From the NCBI RefSeq assembly GCF_026344135.1, contig NZ_JAPKNA010000003.1:186001-250000 (forward strand): DNA of 64,000 nt. Direction: 5' to 3'. The notes below the pieces were generated by a model. The model saw only the letters and a program-made list of their open reading frames with translations, had not been told where the DNA came from and ran no database searches. The position numbers and the translations under genes are program-made. This DNA is from Alcaligenes parafaecalis (GTDB lineage Bacteria > Pseudomonadota > Gammaproteobacteria > Burkholderiales > Burkholderiaceae_B). Below, piece after piece: positions 53,364 to 63,000 of this stretch. Every line of letters starts with the position of its first letter. The first letter of the stretch is position 1.

Positions 53364-54252
53364 GCTGAAGACGCGTATTCAGCTCGTCTTGCAGAGCCTG
53401 TCTGAACAGGGCCTGTGCCTTGCCTACCTCCTGTCCTTTGGACTGCAGCAGATAAATTGGCAAGTCCAGGCCATTGCTGCCAGTCGCGAACTGGATGCGG
53501 CTCAAGCGCCCCGACTCCAGTGAGGGGCCCAGGCATGACAAGGGCAGGTTCGCCCAACCCAGTCCCCGCTCCACCAGTTCTAGCGTCAGGGAGAGGTTAT
53601 CTGTCTTCCATTGGCGCAGACTGAGCATGGATCGGTCTTTGCCTATATCGTCGTCGGGGCTGGTGATCACAATCTGCCTGTAGGCCTTCAAATCCTCCAA
53701 TGGCCGGGGGTTATTCTGCAGCAAAGGGTGGCCGGGCGCGGCGACGGCGCTAATGGTTTCTGTCCATAGCGATTGCACAATCCCCACGCTTTCCAGCTCC
53801 AGTCCTCCATAGGCAAGGCACAGGTCCAGTTCGCGCTTTTTCAGGGCCTTGACCAAGGTGTCCTGCGGCGCAGTCCGCAGCTCTATGTCCAGGCCGGGAT
53901 AGCGTTGCTCCAGGGCTTGCAGGGCAATCAAGGCAGGCTCGGGATTCACGTCACACACGATGCCAAGACGCAAATGGCTTTCCAGTCCACCCGATAATTC
54001 CTGCAAATGCAGGCGCAGACTTTGCAAGCGACTGCTGATCAGTTTGGCATCGGGCAGCATGGCCAGTAGTTCTGCCGTTGGGACGGGTTCACGGCGGCTG
54101 CGATCAAACAGGGGCAGGTCCAGTTCGGCCTCCAGATTGGCTACCGCCATGCTGACGGCGGACTGGGTGCGGCGTAAGGCGCGTGCAGCAGCGGAGAAGG
54201 AACCGTGTTCGACCACGGCGAGCAGCAGTTCAAGATGATCACTGGTAAGCAT
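53347..54252 (-). CDS. LysR-family transcriptional regulator
   Basis: 301 residues, the usual LTTR size. The N-terminal winged helix starts TSDHLELLLAVVEHGSFSAA and includes ARALRRTQSAVSMAVANLEA. The C-terminal half is a LysR effector domain (LRLGIVCDVNPEPALIALQA, DLCLAYGGLELESVGIVQS). It diverges from the PACE efflux gene at 54350, and a dyad (54260-54278) lies just upstream of its start, so it probably controls itself and that gene, as AceR controls AceI in Acinetobacter. The effector is unknown. It overlaps the 3' end of the preceding + strand gene by 17 bases. Confidence 0.88.
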   Translation of the reverse strand: MLTSDHLELLLAVVEHGSFSAAARALRRTQSAVSMAVANLEAELDLPLFDRSRREPVPTAELLAMLPDAKLISSRLQSLRLHLQELSGGLESHLRLGIVCDVNPEPALIALQALEQRYPGLDIELRTAPQDTLVKALKKRELDLCLAYGGLELESVGIVQSLWTETISAVAAPGHPLLQNNPRPLEDLKAYRQIVITSPDDDIGKDRSMLSLRQWKTDNLSLTLELVERGLGWANLPLSCLGPSLESGRLSRIQFATGSNGLDLPIYLLQSKGQEVGKAQALFRQALQDELNTRLQPIPAP

Positions 54253-54259
54253 GGCTAAA

Positions 54260-54278
54260 CCATAAGTAAAACTGATGG
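54260..54278. promoter_or_regulatory. Candidate LysR operator between lysR and PACE gene
   Basis: CCATAAGTAAAACTGATGG: near-perfect dyad with CCAT/ATGG outer and AGT/ACT inner arms and the T-N11-A pattern. It starts 7 bases before the LysR start codon and lies 72 bases before the PACE start. Confidence 0.55.
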
Positions 54279-54349
54279 AATCTGACTTTTTCTAAAAGCT
54301 GTACCCCGGATAATCATCCTTTTGAACATTTTGATCAAGGATATTTATC

Positions 54350-54787
54350 GTGCAGGGATGGAAAAGAAGAGTGGTCTATGTGGGTATGTTCGAGCTGTTG
54401 GGCATGATGGTGGCGGCTGTCGTGCTAGGACATTTGAGCGGGGCGGGGGCGATGGAAAGCGGTGTGCTGTCTTTTATGATCAGCACGTGCGCGGTATCGG
54501 TGAACCTGTTCTACAACATGCTGTTTGAGGCTTGGGAGCGTCGTCGCCAGATTCAGGCGCGCACCTTCTGGCATCGGGTGCTGCATGTGGCCGGATTTCA
54601 GATCGTGCTGGTGTCCTTGCTGATTCCGCTGATCGCGTGGTGGCTGGATGTCAGCCTGTGGAAGGCATTTCTGATGGAAGCGGTGCTGTTGGCTTTCTTT
54701 CCCATCTTTGCGTTCATTTACAACTGGGCGTTTGATTCTATTTTTGGCTTGCCCAATTCGGTCGGGATCAGTTCTAGCCAGGCCTAA
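54350..54787 (+). CDS. PACE-family multidrug efflux transporter (AceI-like)
   Basis: 145 residues with four membrane helices arranged as two tandem bacterial transmembrane pair (BTP) domains. FELLGMMVAAVVLGHLSG and FYNMLFEAWERR begin the first, and FHRVLH-type HRVLHVAGFQIVLVSLLIPL with FIYNWAFDSIFG the second. The paired W/E and N/F residues fit the family. Members export chlorhexidine and other biocides or short-chain diamines. The GTG start (AAGG 9 bases before it) gives MQGWKRR; ATG 54358 is out of frame. The divergent LysR gene is the likely regulator. Confidence 0.88.
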   Translation: MQGWKRRVVYVGMFELLGMMVAAVVLGHLSGAGAMESGVLSFMISTCAVSVNLFYNMLFEAWERRRQIQARTFWHRVLHVAGFQIVLVSLLIPLIAWWLDVSLWKAFLMEAVLLAFFPIFAFIYNWAFDSIFGLPNSVGISSSQA

Positions 54788-54855
54788 GCGGCGGAGGCCA
54801 AGTGGCTGCCCGGACTTGTATCGTCGCAGCCAGCTCATTGATTCAGCAAAACAAA

Positions 54856-54890
54856 AAGGCCTTGCAGATTGCTCTGCAAGGCCTTCGAAT
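54856..54890 (-). terminator. Terminator of the first tRNA-Pro gene
   Basis: Perfect 13-bp stem AAGGCCTTGCAGA / TCTGCAAGGCCTT with a 4-base loop. On the minus strand it is followed by TTTTTG, immediately after the tRNA. Confidence 0.88.
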
Positions 54891-54894
54891 TTTT

Positions 54895-54971
<77 letters not shown>

Positions 54972-55096
54972 ACTAAGAAAAAAATTATATCTCGTGGCGA
55001 TGAACTTGGCAAGCAAATGCCCACGACAAAAAGGGGCTTGAAGGTATTTATCTGGAGTCAGCTAGTTTTCAGCGCTGTAAAGATATGTTTTTATCT

Positions 55097-55125
55097 TTGG
55101 CTTAAATATTTTAGGTGCTTATAGT
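55097..55125 (+). promoter_or_regulatory. Candidate sigma-70 promoter of the amine oxidase operon
   Basis: TTGGCT, a 17-base spacer and TATAGT, ending 131 bases before the amine oxidase start. No other obvious signals were seen in this 249-base region. Confidence 0.5.
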
Positions 55126-55256
55126 TAAGTGGCAAGCCGATAACAAAGCATGTGTTCTTTGTTGTTTTCCACACGAGTAGCATTTATGCACCGGGGGTTG
55201 GCAAAGACGTTGGGGGCGAATGCTGCTCATCAGTTTTCCAAAAAGGAGAAAGCACG

Positions 55257-56884
55257 ATGAGCCAAGTTTTACAGGGTGGCATACTGACACGGCGGCACTT
55301 TCTGACAATGGTCGGGTATGCCGCAGGTGGTGCGGCCATGTATCAGGCCATGATGCGGCTGGGCCATGCGGCCGAAGGGAGTTACGACGGCCCTATCCGC
55401 CTGGAAGGCAAACCCAAGCCTGGGACTTCTGTCGTCATTCTGGGGGCCGGTCTGGCGGGTATGGTGGCCGCTTTGGAGCTGCGCAATGCAGGCTACAAGG
55501 TCAAGATCCTGGAGTTTCGGGAGAAAGTAGGCGGGCGAAATTGGTCTTTGCACGGCGGAGACAGTTTTACCGAGCTGGGTGGAGCCAAGCAGGAGGTGAA
55601 GTTCGACAAGGATCAGTACATTAATCCCGGTCCGTGGCGGATTCCCTTTCATCACAGAGCCTTGATTGATTACTGCAAACGACTCAAAGTCCGGCTGGAG
55701 CCCTTTGTCCAGTACAACTACAACGCTTACTTGCACAGCAGTAAACATTTTGATGGCAAGCCGCAGCGCTTTCGCCATATTCACGCGGACTTTCAGGGAC
55801 AGGTGGCCGAGCTGCTGTCCAAGGTCATCAATACCCAGGCGCTGGATGCGCCCATGTCCAAAGAAGATCAGGAAAAGCTGCTGGAGGCCCTGCGTAGCTG
55901 GGGGCGCTGGACAAGAACATGGCTTACGTTAAAGGTCATGCCAGCTCTGATGTGCGTGGCTTTGAGCGGGACCCTGGCGGTGGCTTGAACGCCGAGCCCG
56001 TTTTTTCCGAGCCTCTGGCTCTGGCCGATATTGTGCGTTCCAGCGTTTGGCACAATATGGGCATTCACGATCTGTATGAGTTCCAGCAAACCATGTTCCA
56101 GCCTGTAGGTGGTATGGATCAGATCGGGGTGGCGTTTGGCAAAGAGCTGGAAGGGCTATTTACCTTTAATGCCAAGGTCACGGCCATCAAGCAAAGCGAT
56201 GGCAAAGTCACGGTCACGTATACCGATCAGACCAAGAGCCAGGAACATAAGGAAACGGCAGACTGGTGTGTCTGCACCATTCCGCTGTCCGTGTTGAGCC
56301 AGATCGAAGTCGACTCCAGCAAGGAAATGCGGGCAGCTATTGATGCCGTGCCGTATGCGCCATCGGTCAAGATCGGCTTGCAATTCAAGCGACGCTTTTG
56401 GGAGGACGATGAGGCCATTTACGGTGGCATCAGCTATACGGATCTGCCCATTACCCAGATTTCTTACCCCAGTGGCGGGATGAATGCCGGGGGCAAGGGC
56501 GTGTTGCTGGGGGGCTATATGTTTGGGCCTAGTGCGACAGAGTGGTCCTCGCTCAGTCCTGAGGATCGTGTCAAGCATGCGCTGGAGTATGGCGCGCAGA
56601 TTCACCCTCAATACAAGGACGAGTTTGAAAGCGGGGTGGCCGTGGCTTGGCACCGCGTGCCGTGGACCTTGGGTTGCTACGGTTTATGGACGGATCAGAC
56701 CCGCAAGGCGCATTACAACAACCTGTGTCAGATAGACGGGCATCTGGTGCTGGCCGGTGAGCATGCTTCTTATATCAACGCCTGGCAGGAGGGGGCGATT
56801 CTGTCTTCCCTGAACGCCATTAGCCGCTTGCACAGTCAGGTCGTGGGTAATCAGCAAGCCGATTCCAAAGGAGCCCAGTCATGA
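55257..56884 (+). pseudogene. Tat-exported flavin amine oxidase, frameshifted in a G-run
   Basis: About 542 residues once reading frame is restored. The N-terminus carries a Tat signal (TRRHFLTMVGYAAGG). The FAD-binding loop VVILGAGLAGMVAALELRNA and GGRNWSLHGGDSFTELGGA mark a flavin monoamine oxidase. C-terminal LVLAGEHASYINAWQEGAIL is the usual FAD-binding end. Frame 1 (55257 to stop 55988) and the frame of 55919-56884 join at the run of five G at 55901-55905. One extra G would give the continuous SWGALDKNMAYVKG. So the gene is either a broken, phase-variable or sequencing-error copy. ATG 55257 follows AAGGAG by 8 bases. The last codons overlap the cytochrome gene by 4 bases. Confidence 0.85.
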
Positions 56885-57297
56885 TGATGCGATCTTTAGC
56901 GATACTGCTGGCTTCTGGCTTTCTGACTGTCAGCTATGCCGATACGGCGGTGGTGGGAGGCGACACTCAGGTCTTTACCCAGAAAACGGGCAAGGAGTTG
57001 TATGAACAGGTCTGTGCCTCCTGCCACATGCTTGATGCCAAAGGGGCGACAGGGGCGGGGACCTATCCTTCCCTGTCCAAAAATCCCAAGCTGGGAGCAC
57101 CGGCCTACGCTGTGTTCATGGTGACCCAGGGCAATCGGGCCATGCCGGGTTTAGGTGGTTTGATGAATGACGAGCAAATTGCCGAGGTGGTTAATTATGT
57201 ACGCTCGCATTTTGGCAATGAGTTCAGTGACAAGGTCACAGCCAAGGATGTAGCGGCGCAACGGCCCAAAGACCATCAGTATGTTGATCTGAACTGA
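56881..57297 (+). CDS. Periplasmic class I cytochrome c
   Basis: 138 residues. An N-terminal signal peptide (MMMRSLAILLASGFLTVSYA) is followed by a small cytochrome c. The haem motif CASCH is at residues 45-49, and M88 in NRAMPGLGG is the probable sixth ligand. IAEVVNYVRSHFGNEFSD is the C-terminal helix. Overlap with the amine oxidase (ATGA) suggests that it accepts electrons from that flavoenzyme, as a cytochrome c does for NicA2 of Pseudomonas. The start is intact whether or not the upstream frameshift is real. Its 3' end overlaps the convergent small membrane gene. Confidence 0.88.
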   Translation: MMMRSLAILLASGFLTVSYADTAVVGGDTQVFTQKTGKELYEQVCASCHMLDAKGATGAGTYPSLSKNPKLGAPAYAVFMVTQGNRAMPGLGGLMNDEQIAEVVNYVRSHFGNEFSDKVTAKDVAAQRPKDHQYVDLN

Positions 57298-57590
57298 TAG
57301 GGAGCATGGAGAGTCAGGGCTGTGGGGCTCCAGGCCCGATAGCCCTGCTGAATCCACTGCATGCAAAACAGGAAAGTAAATATTGCCGCCGGGATAGGCA
57401 GCAGGGCAAAAAGCTGAATACCCAAACGGCTTGCTTGCCCACGCAGGCCGCGCCTGTAGACATGGATGCCGATCAGGCAAGCGCACAGCGGAAACAGAAA
57501 GACGGGCAGAAGCAGGAATAGGATGGGCACAGTCAGCAGGCACAGCAGCAAGGCAAGACTGCTCAAACCTATAATTTTTGAGTCGCTCAT
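57276..57590 (-). CDS. Hypothetical small membrane protein
   Basis: 104 residues with about three hydrophobic segments (LSSLALLLCLLTVPILFLLL; PVFLFPLCACLIGIHVY; LFALLPIPAAIFTFLFCM). I do not recognise the family. ATG 57590 is preceded by AGGAG at 5 bases, which argues that it is real. The 3' end overlaps the convergent cytochrome c gene by 22 bases. The similarity in topology to other small inner-membrane proteins does not suggest a function. Confidence 0.6.
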   Translation of the reverse strand: MSDSKIIGLSSLALLLCLLTVPILFLLLPVFLFPLCACLIGIHVYRRGLRGQASRLGIQLFALLPIPAAIFTFLFCMQWIQQGYRAWSPTALTLHAPYQFRSTY

Positions 57591-57771
57591 TTCGGACTCC
57601 TGACCATGTTTTTCGCTTAAAGCATAACGTACTTGAGGCTACAAACTGATGTTGCTGGTGGGGGCAGGTACACGTGTTGCCTGGCAAAGCAGGCTAATTG
57701 AATCGTGCTCGCGGGCGAGCTGAAGTGAGTCCGGCAGGAAAGCAAGCGTTGCCCGAGAAGCGGGCAAAGAA

Positions 57772-57807
57772 AAAGGCTTAGTTCACTGTGTAATGAACTA
57801 AGCCTTT
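57772..57807 (-). terminator. Terminator of the second tRNA-Pro gene
   Basis: 14-bp stem AAAGGCTTAGTTCA / TGAACTAAGCCTTT with an 8-base loop, followed on the minus strand by TTTTCTTT. The hairpin differs in sequence from that after the first tRNA copy. Confidence 0.85.
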
Positions 57808-57817
57808 AATTCTTTAA

Positions 57818-57894
<77 letters not shown>

Positions 57895-57953
57895 ACTAAA
57901 GACAAGCATAATAGAACGGATTCAGCACTTCGTCAAGCGCTGCACGTCCTGAT

Positions 57954-59843
57954 TTAACGCTTTTGCAGGTGCGGCAGGGTGTAAGCCTGCTCATGGTAGG
58001 CCCAGCTAGGCCAGAGCACATGGGCCAAGGCTTCTTTAGCCAGTGCTTCGTCAATTTGCTCCAGCGCTTCGTACTTGTCTGGAGCGGTATAGCGGTACTG
58101 GCAAGGCGGCAGGTGGGGCATCAGCACAGTCAGGATGTCGCCTTTCAGATAACCGTAGTTCTCAAAGTACTGCATCATGGCCCGGTCGCTGTCTTGCTGG
58201 GTCAGATCACGCCCAATCATGGGGTGTTCGCTTTCAATACCCATCAGGGACAGCAAAGTGGGGGCCATATCGATCTGGCTGACAATGCGGTCGTCCTGGC
58301 GGCTGGGCACGCCTGCCCCCAGAATCAGGGCAGGGATATGGAAGTGGCGCAGGGGTACCAGATTGGCACCTCCAACACGGGAATCGTGATCGGCCACAAT
58401 CAGGAATACGGTGTTGTCCCAGTACTCAGATTCACGGGCTTTCTTGAAAAAGTCGCCAATGGCCCAGTCGGCATAACGCACGGTGTTCTCGACCGTCGCA
58501 GGATCGCCGTCAATCTGAATACGGCCAGCAGGATACTCCCAAGGCGAGTGATTGCTGACGGAAAAAGCCAGTGTCAGCGTGGGGTGTTCAGTGTCCTGAC
58601 TAAGCAGTTGGTGCAGCTTGTTGAACATGTCCTCGTCGCTGGCACCCCAGGTGCCGACAAACTCGGGGGATTCAAAGCTGGACTGCTCATGCAGCTCATC
58701 AAAGCCATTACCCAGGAAAAAGCTCTTCATATTGTCAAAGTGGGCTTCACCGCCATAAATAAAGCGCGAGCGGTAGCCTTGTTCCTTGAGCAACTGGGCC
58801 AGGGTGAAAAAGCGGGTTTGGGAGCCAGGCAGCCGCAGCACGGCATCGGCTACGGTGGGCGGGAAACCGGCGGAAACGGCTTCCAGACCGCGCACAGAAC
58901 GGGTGCCCGTTGCGTAGGCACGACGGAAGTTCCAGCCCGTTTGAGCCAGCTTGTCCAGTTCTGGGGTCAGGTTTGCGCCGCCCAGATTGCTGACGTATTG
59001 TGCGCCCAGGCTTTCTTCCACAATCAGGACCAGATTGGGCTTGCGTGTACCTTTCTGGGCGGGTGTTTGGCGGTGCAGAGTGGGCAGATTATCCGGCCCG
59101 GCGGGCAGGGACGCGGCATCGCGCACAATCTGGTTCATTTCCGCTGCATCCATGCCGCCGTAAATGTCTTCAGCAGAGCGCTCGTTTTTCATGCTGTAAA
59201 TGGCGTAGGCCACGTTGTACAGCGAGTTCAAGGGCAGGGTGTTGAGCATGCTGTCGCTGCTCCAGGCCACCGATGAGGGGTTGATGGGGCGGTGCGCCAA
59301 GGTGCCGCGTATCGCCAGGGCGCACAAGGCGGCGCCGACCAGCATCCAGATAGGACGCAGCCACCAGCTCATGACCGGATCGGGGGCAATATGCCCAAAA
59401 ATAGACCAGCCTGAATAGACAATCAGTCCCAATCCGATCAGGGCGATACCAATCATCAGCTTGTAGCCTTTCCAGAGCATGCCCATGACTTCTTGAGGGT
59501 GCTTCAGGTAATCCACATACAGGCGGTTTGGACGGGTGTCGTATTCAATAATGAATTGGGGCGTGGACACTTCCAGCAAGGTCAGCAGGAACCAGGCGAA
59601 GGTAAACCAGAGAGCCGCTACCGTGGTCATCACGGGGAAATGTCCCACCCAAGGGGCCAGCAGCACAACAGGAGCACTTAAGGCGGCAATCATCAGGGCG
59701 TCAATACGCAAGCCACCTATCAGAATCGGCAGCAGTCCTCCCGCCTGACGCACACGTGGCCACTGCCAGAAGGCAAAGGCCAGCCTGAACGCAGTCAGCA
59801 AGATCAGGGCAGAGGGAATAAAGACGTAAACAAGATGGCGCAT
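57954..59843 (-). CDS. LTA-synthase-like / alkaline-phosphatase-superfamily membrane protein
   Basis: 629 residues from ATG 59843 (MRHLVYVFIPSALILLTAF); an in-frame ATG at 59894 is the alternative. Five hydrophobic helices cover about residues 1-180. The sulfatase-type domain follows: metal ligand Glu in NLVLIVEESLGAQYV, nucleophile Thr in RRAYATGTRSVRGLEA, and metal-binding VADHDSRVGG and RHFHIPALILG. These are shared by LtaS, MdoB/OpgB and EptA-like enzymes that transfer phosphoglycerol or phosphoethanolamine to envelope polymers. A phosphoglycerol transferase acting in the periplasm is the best guess. The second tRNA-Pro lies just downstream. Confidence 0.82.
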   Translation of the reverse strand: MRHLVYVFIPSALILLTAFRLAFAFWQWPRVRQAGGLLPILIGGLRIDALMIAALSAPVVLLAPWVGHFPVMTTVAALWFTFAWFLLTLLEVSTPQFIIEYDTRPNRLYVDYLKHPQEVMGMLWKGYKLMIGIALIGLGLIVYSGWSIFGHIAPDPVMSWWLRPIWMLVGAALCALAIRGTLAHRPINPSSVAWSSDSMLNTLPLNSLYNVAYAIYSMKNERSAEDIYGGMDAAEMNQIVRDAASLPAGPDNLPTLHRQTPAQKGTRKPNLVLIVEESLGAQYVSNLGGANLTPELDKLAQTGWNFRRAYATGTRSVRGLEAVSAGFPPTVADAVLRLPGSQTRFFTLAQLLKEQGYRSRFIYGGEAHFDNMKSFFLGNGFDELHEQSSFESPEFVGTWGASDEDMFNKLHQLLSQDTEHPTLTLAFSVSNHSPWEYPAGRIQIDGDPATVENTVRYADWAIGDFFKKARESEYWDNTVFLIVADHDSRVGGANLVPLRHFHIPALILGAGVPSRQDDRIVSQIDMAPTLLSLMGIESEHPMIGRDLTQQDSDRAMMQYFENYGYLKGDILTVLMPHLPPCQYRYTAPDKYEALEQIDEALAKEALAHVLWPSWAYHEQAYTLPHLQKR

Positions 59844-60000
59844 AAGAATGTGGTCCTGGGCCGACCCATACGCCACGGACGGTGGCACTGGCATCGAATT
59901 GCACGATTGTATGTCAGTTTAATAAGCAAACTATGTCGTTAAACGGACAGGGTCTGAACGGGGGAAGCGTTCCAGGGGCCAGGTAGCGTTCAAGAGCAAA

Positions 60001-60040
60001 AAAAGAGCAGGCTGCTTGCTAAGACAGCCTGCTATTAAGG
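60001..60040 (-). terminator. Terminator of the indolepyruvate oxidoreductase gene
   Basis: AGCAGGCTG / CAGCCTGCT with a 10-base loop. On the minus strand it is followed by CTTTTTTTG. It lies about 50 bases after the stop at 60086. Confidence 0.85.
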
Positions 60041-60085
60041 AGGAGCTAAAGGGGCCCAGCCCTGAGCTCAGGGCTGGGGGCAGGC

Positions 60086-63000
60086 TTAGGCAACGCGTTG
60101 GCTGGGTTCCGTGCGAGAACGGAATTGGCTACGTTGCTGTTCGCGCTGGGCGTAGGCTTTGAGGTGACCGGCATCTTTGACATGGCCATAGCCACGGATC
60201 AGATCCGGGTAGTTCAGCCAACGCTGCGCCACTTCCAGATTGTCTGCATCCAGGTGTGCGCTGACTTCGTTCAGGTCGGCCAGATAGTCTTCAATGTTCT
60301 GACGTTCCTGACGACGTTCCTGGGTGTAGCCAAAGATATCCAGCGCTGAGCCACGCAAACCACGCAGACCGGCCAGAATCTTGAACAGGCTACGGGTCGA
60401 GGGGCCGAACTTGCTCTTGATAGGCTGGCCCTGGCTGTTCTTGCGACCTAGCAGGGGTGGAGCCAGATGGTATTGAATCTGGTAGTCCTTGCCAGGCTCA
60501 CCCGCAAACTGGGCACGCAGCTTATCCAGGAAAGCCGGGTCGGTATAAAGACGGGCGACTTCGTACTCGTCCTTGTAGCTCATCAGCTTGGCCAGTTGCG
60601 TGGCAGCGATACGGGTCAAAGGTAAAGCCTTGTCCTGATCCAGGCGGGACTCACGTTCCATGACGGAGGTGATGGCATCACGGTAGCGCTTGGCCCAGGC
60701 CGGATTCTGATAGGCGCTCAGGTGTTCTTCCATGCGCTTGATCAGGGATTGCACGCTTTCAGGGAAGGCAACGGCGCGAGCCTTGGGTGTAGCACCTTCC
60801 ATCAAGGCTTCAATCCCTTTCTCCGCCGCCAGGCGGCCCCACTGGAAGGCTTTGCGGTTGGCTTCAACGGACACGCCGTTCAGCTCAATGGCGCGCAGCA
60901 GGCTGTCCATGTGCAGAGGAATCCAACCACGCTGGAAGGCATAGCCCAGCAAGATGGGGTTGGCATAGAGAGCATCGCCCATGACGTGTACGGCCAGGGC
61001 GTTGGCATCCAGATAGCGGATATCCTGGCCCACAGCGCTTTCAATATCTGTGCAGGCGGTTTGCAGTGGGAATTGCCAGTGCGCGTTGCCAATCAGATCC
61101 GAGGTGGGGCTGGCTGCCGTATTGATAATGGTGTGCGTGCGGTCGCGACTGACGCGGCTCAGTACATCGGTGGAGGCGCTAACCAGTGCATCGCTACCAA
61201 TCAGCAAAGAAGCCTCGCCGGTAGGAACGCGTGTGGCATGCAGCAAGTCGGGCTGGCGAGCAATTTGCACGTGGCTCAGCACGGCACCGCCTTTTTGTGC
61301 CAGACCGGCCATGTCCAGTACGCTGACGCCTTTCTGTTCAATATGAGCCGCCATGCCTAGCAGGCCGCCCACCGTGACCACACCAGTTCCACCAATACCC
61401 GCGATCAAAATGCCGTAGGTCTTGTCCAGGCTAGGTAGCTTGGGCAAAGGCAATTCGGCCAGATTGAAGGATTCCAGCGAGCGACCTTGCGCTTCCGGCT
61501 TGCGTACTTGCGCCCCTTTCAGGGTGACAAAACTGGGGCAGAAACCGTTAACGCAGGAGAAGTCCTTATTACAGGAGGACTGGTTGATACGACGCTTGGA
61601 ACCCATAGGGGTGTCCAAGGGTTCTACGGACAAGCAGTTGGACTTGACCGAGCAATCCCCGCAGCCTTCACAGACCGTGTCATTGATAAAGGCGCGCAGG
61701 GCAGGGTCAGGATACGTGCCCTTTTTGCGACGGCGACGTTTCTCTGTGGCGCAGGTCTGGTCATAGACCAGGATGGTGGTGCCGGGTATTTCACGCAGCT
61801 CGCGCTGTACGCGGTCCAGCTCATCACGGTGATAGATAGGAGGATTGCCCGCCAGGGTCAGACCCTTGAATTTTTCGGGCTCGTCGGTCACGACCACGAT
61901 CTTGCGGGCGCCTTCCGCATGCACCTGGGCAATCACATCGGTGACTTTCAAAATCCCGTCTACGGGCTGGCCGCCTGTCATGGCGACGGCATCGTTATAC
62001 AGAATCTTGTAAGTGATATTGGAGTTGGCAGCAATCGACGCACGAATCGCCAGTACACCCGAGTGGAAGTAAGTGCCATCGCCCAGGTTGGCAAAGACGT
62101 GCTTTTCATCGGTAAAGGGTTGCTGGCCAATCCAGGCGACCCCTTCGCCACCCATATGGCTGAAGGTGGACGTGTTGCGATCCATCCAGACCGTCATGTA
62201 GTGACAGCCAATCCCGGCCATGGCGCGCGAACCTTCAGGCACGCGGGTAGAGGTATTGTGCGGACAGCCCGAACAGAACCAGGGTTTACGCTCTACGCTG
62301 ACGCGCGGCATGCGGGCTTCACGATCCTTGGCGTCCAGAATAGCCAGACGGGCCTGGATGCGGGCTTGCAGCTCCTCAGGCAGGCCCATGGTGCCCAAGC
62401 GGCGGGCAATCGCGCGCGCAATAATGGCGGGCGATAGTTCACCTTGCGGAGGCAACAGCCAGGGGGAGCGCGACAGAGACCATTCGCCACCGCCGTGTTC
62501 GGTTTCATCGAATTTGCCGTAGACCTTGGGGCGTACATCGTCGCGCCAGTTGTACAGCTCTTCTTTCAGGGCGTATTCCAGAATCTGGCGCTTTTCTTCC
62601 ACCACCAGAATTTCGGACAGGCCTGTGGCGAACTGGCGGGCGTCCTGCCCGTCCAGAGGCCAGATACAGCCCACTTTAAATAGTCGGATGCCTAGCTCGG
62701 CACAGAGCTCGTCGGACAGGCCCAGATCGGCCAAGGCCTGGCGAGTATCCAGATAGGCCTTACCGGCCGTCATGATGCCAAAGCGGGCGTCGGGCGAATC
62801 AATTTCGACACGGTTCAATTTGTTGGCACGCACATAAGCCAAAGCGGCGTACCACTTGTGGTTCATCATGCGGGCTTCCTGAGCCAGCGGAGGATCAGGC
62901 CAGCGAATATTCAGGCCGTCAGCCGGCATGTCCTCGATTTCGGGCAGGACGATTTTCAGATTGTCCGGGTCCAGGTCGACCGAGGCGTTCGATTCCACCA

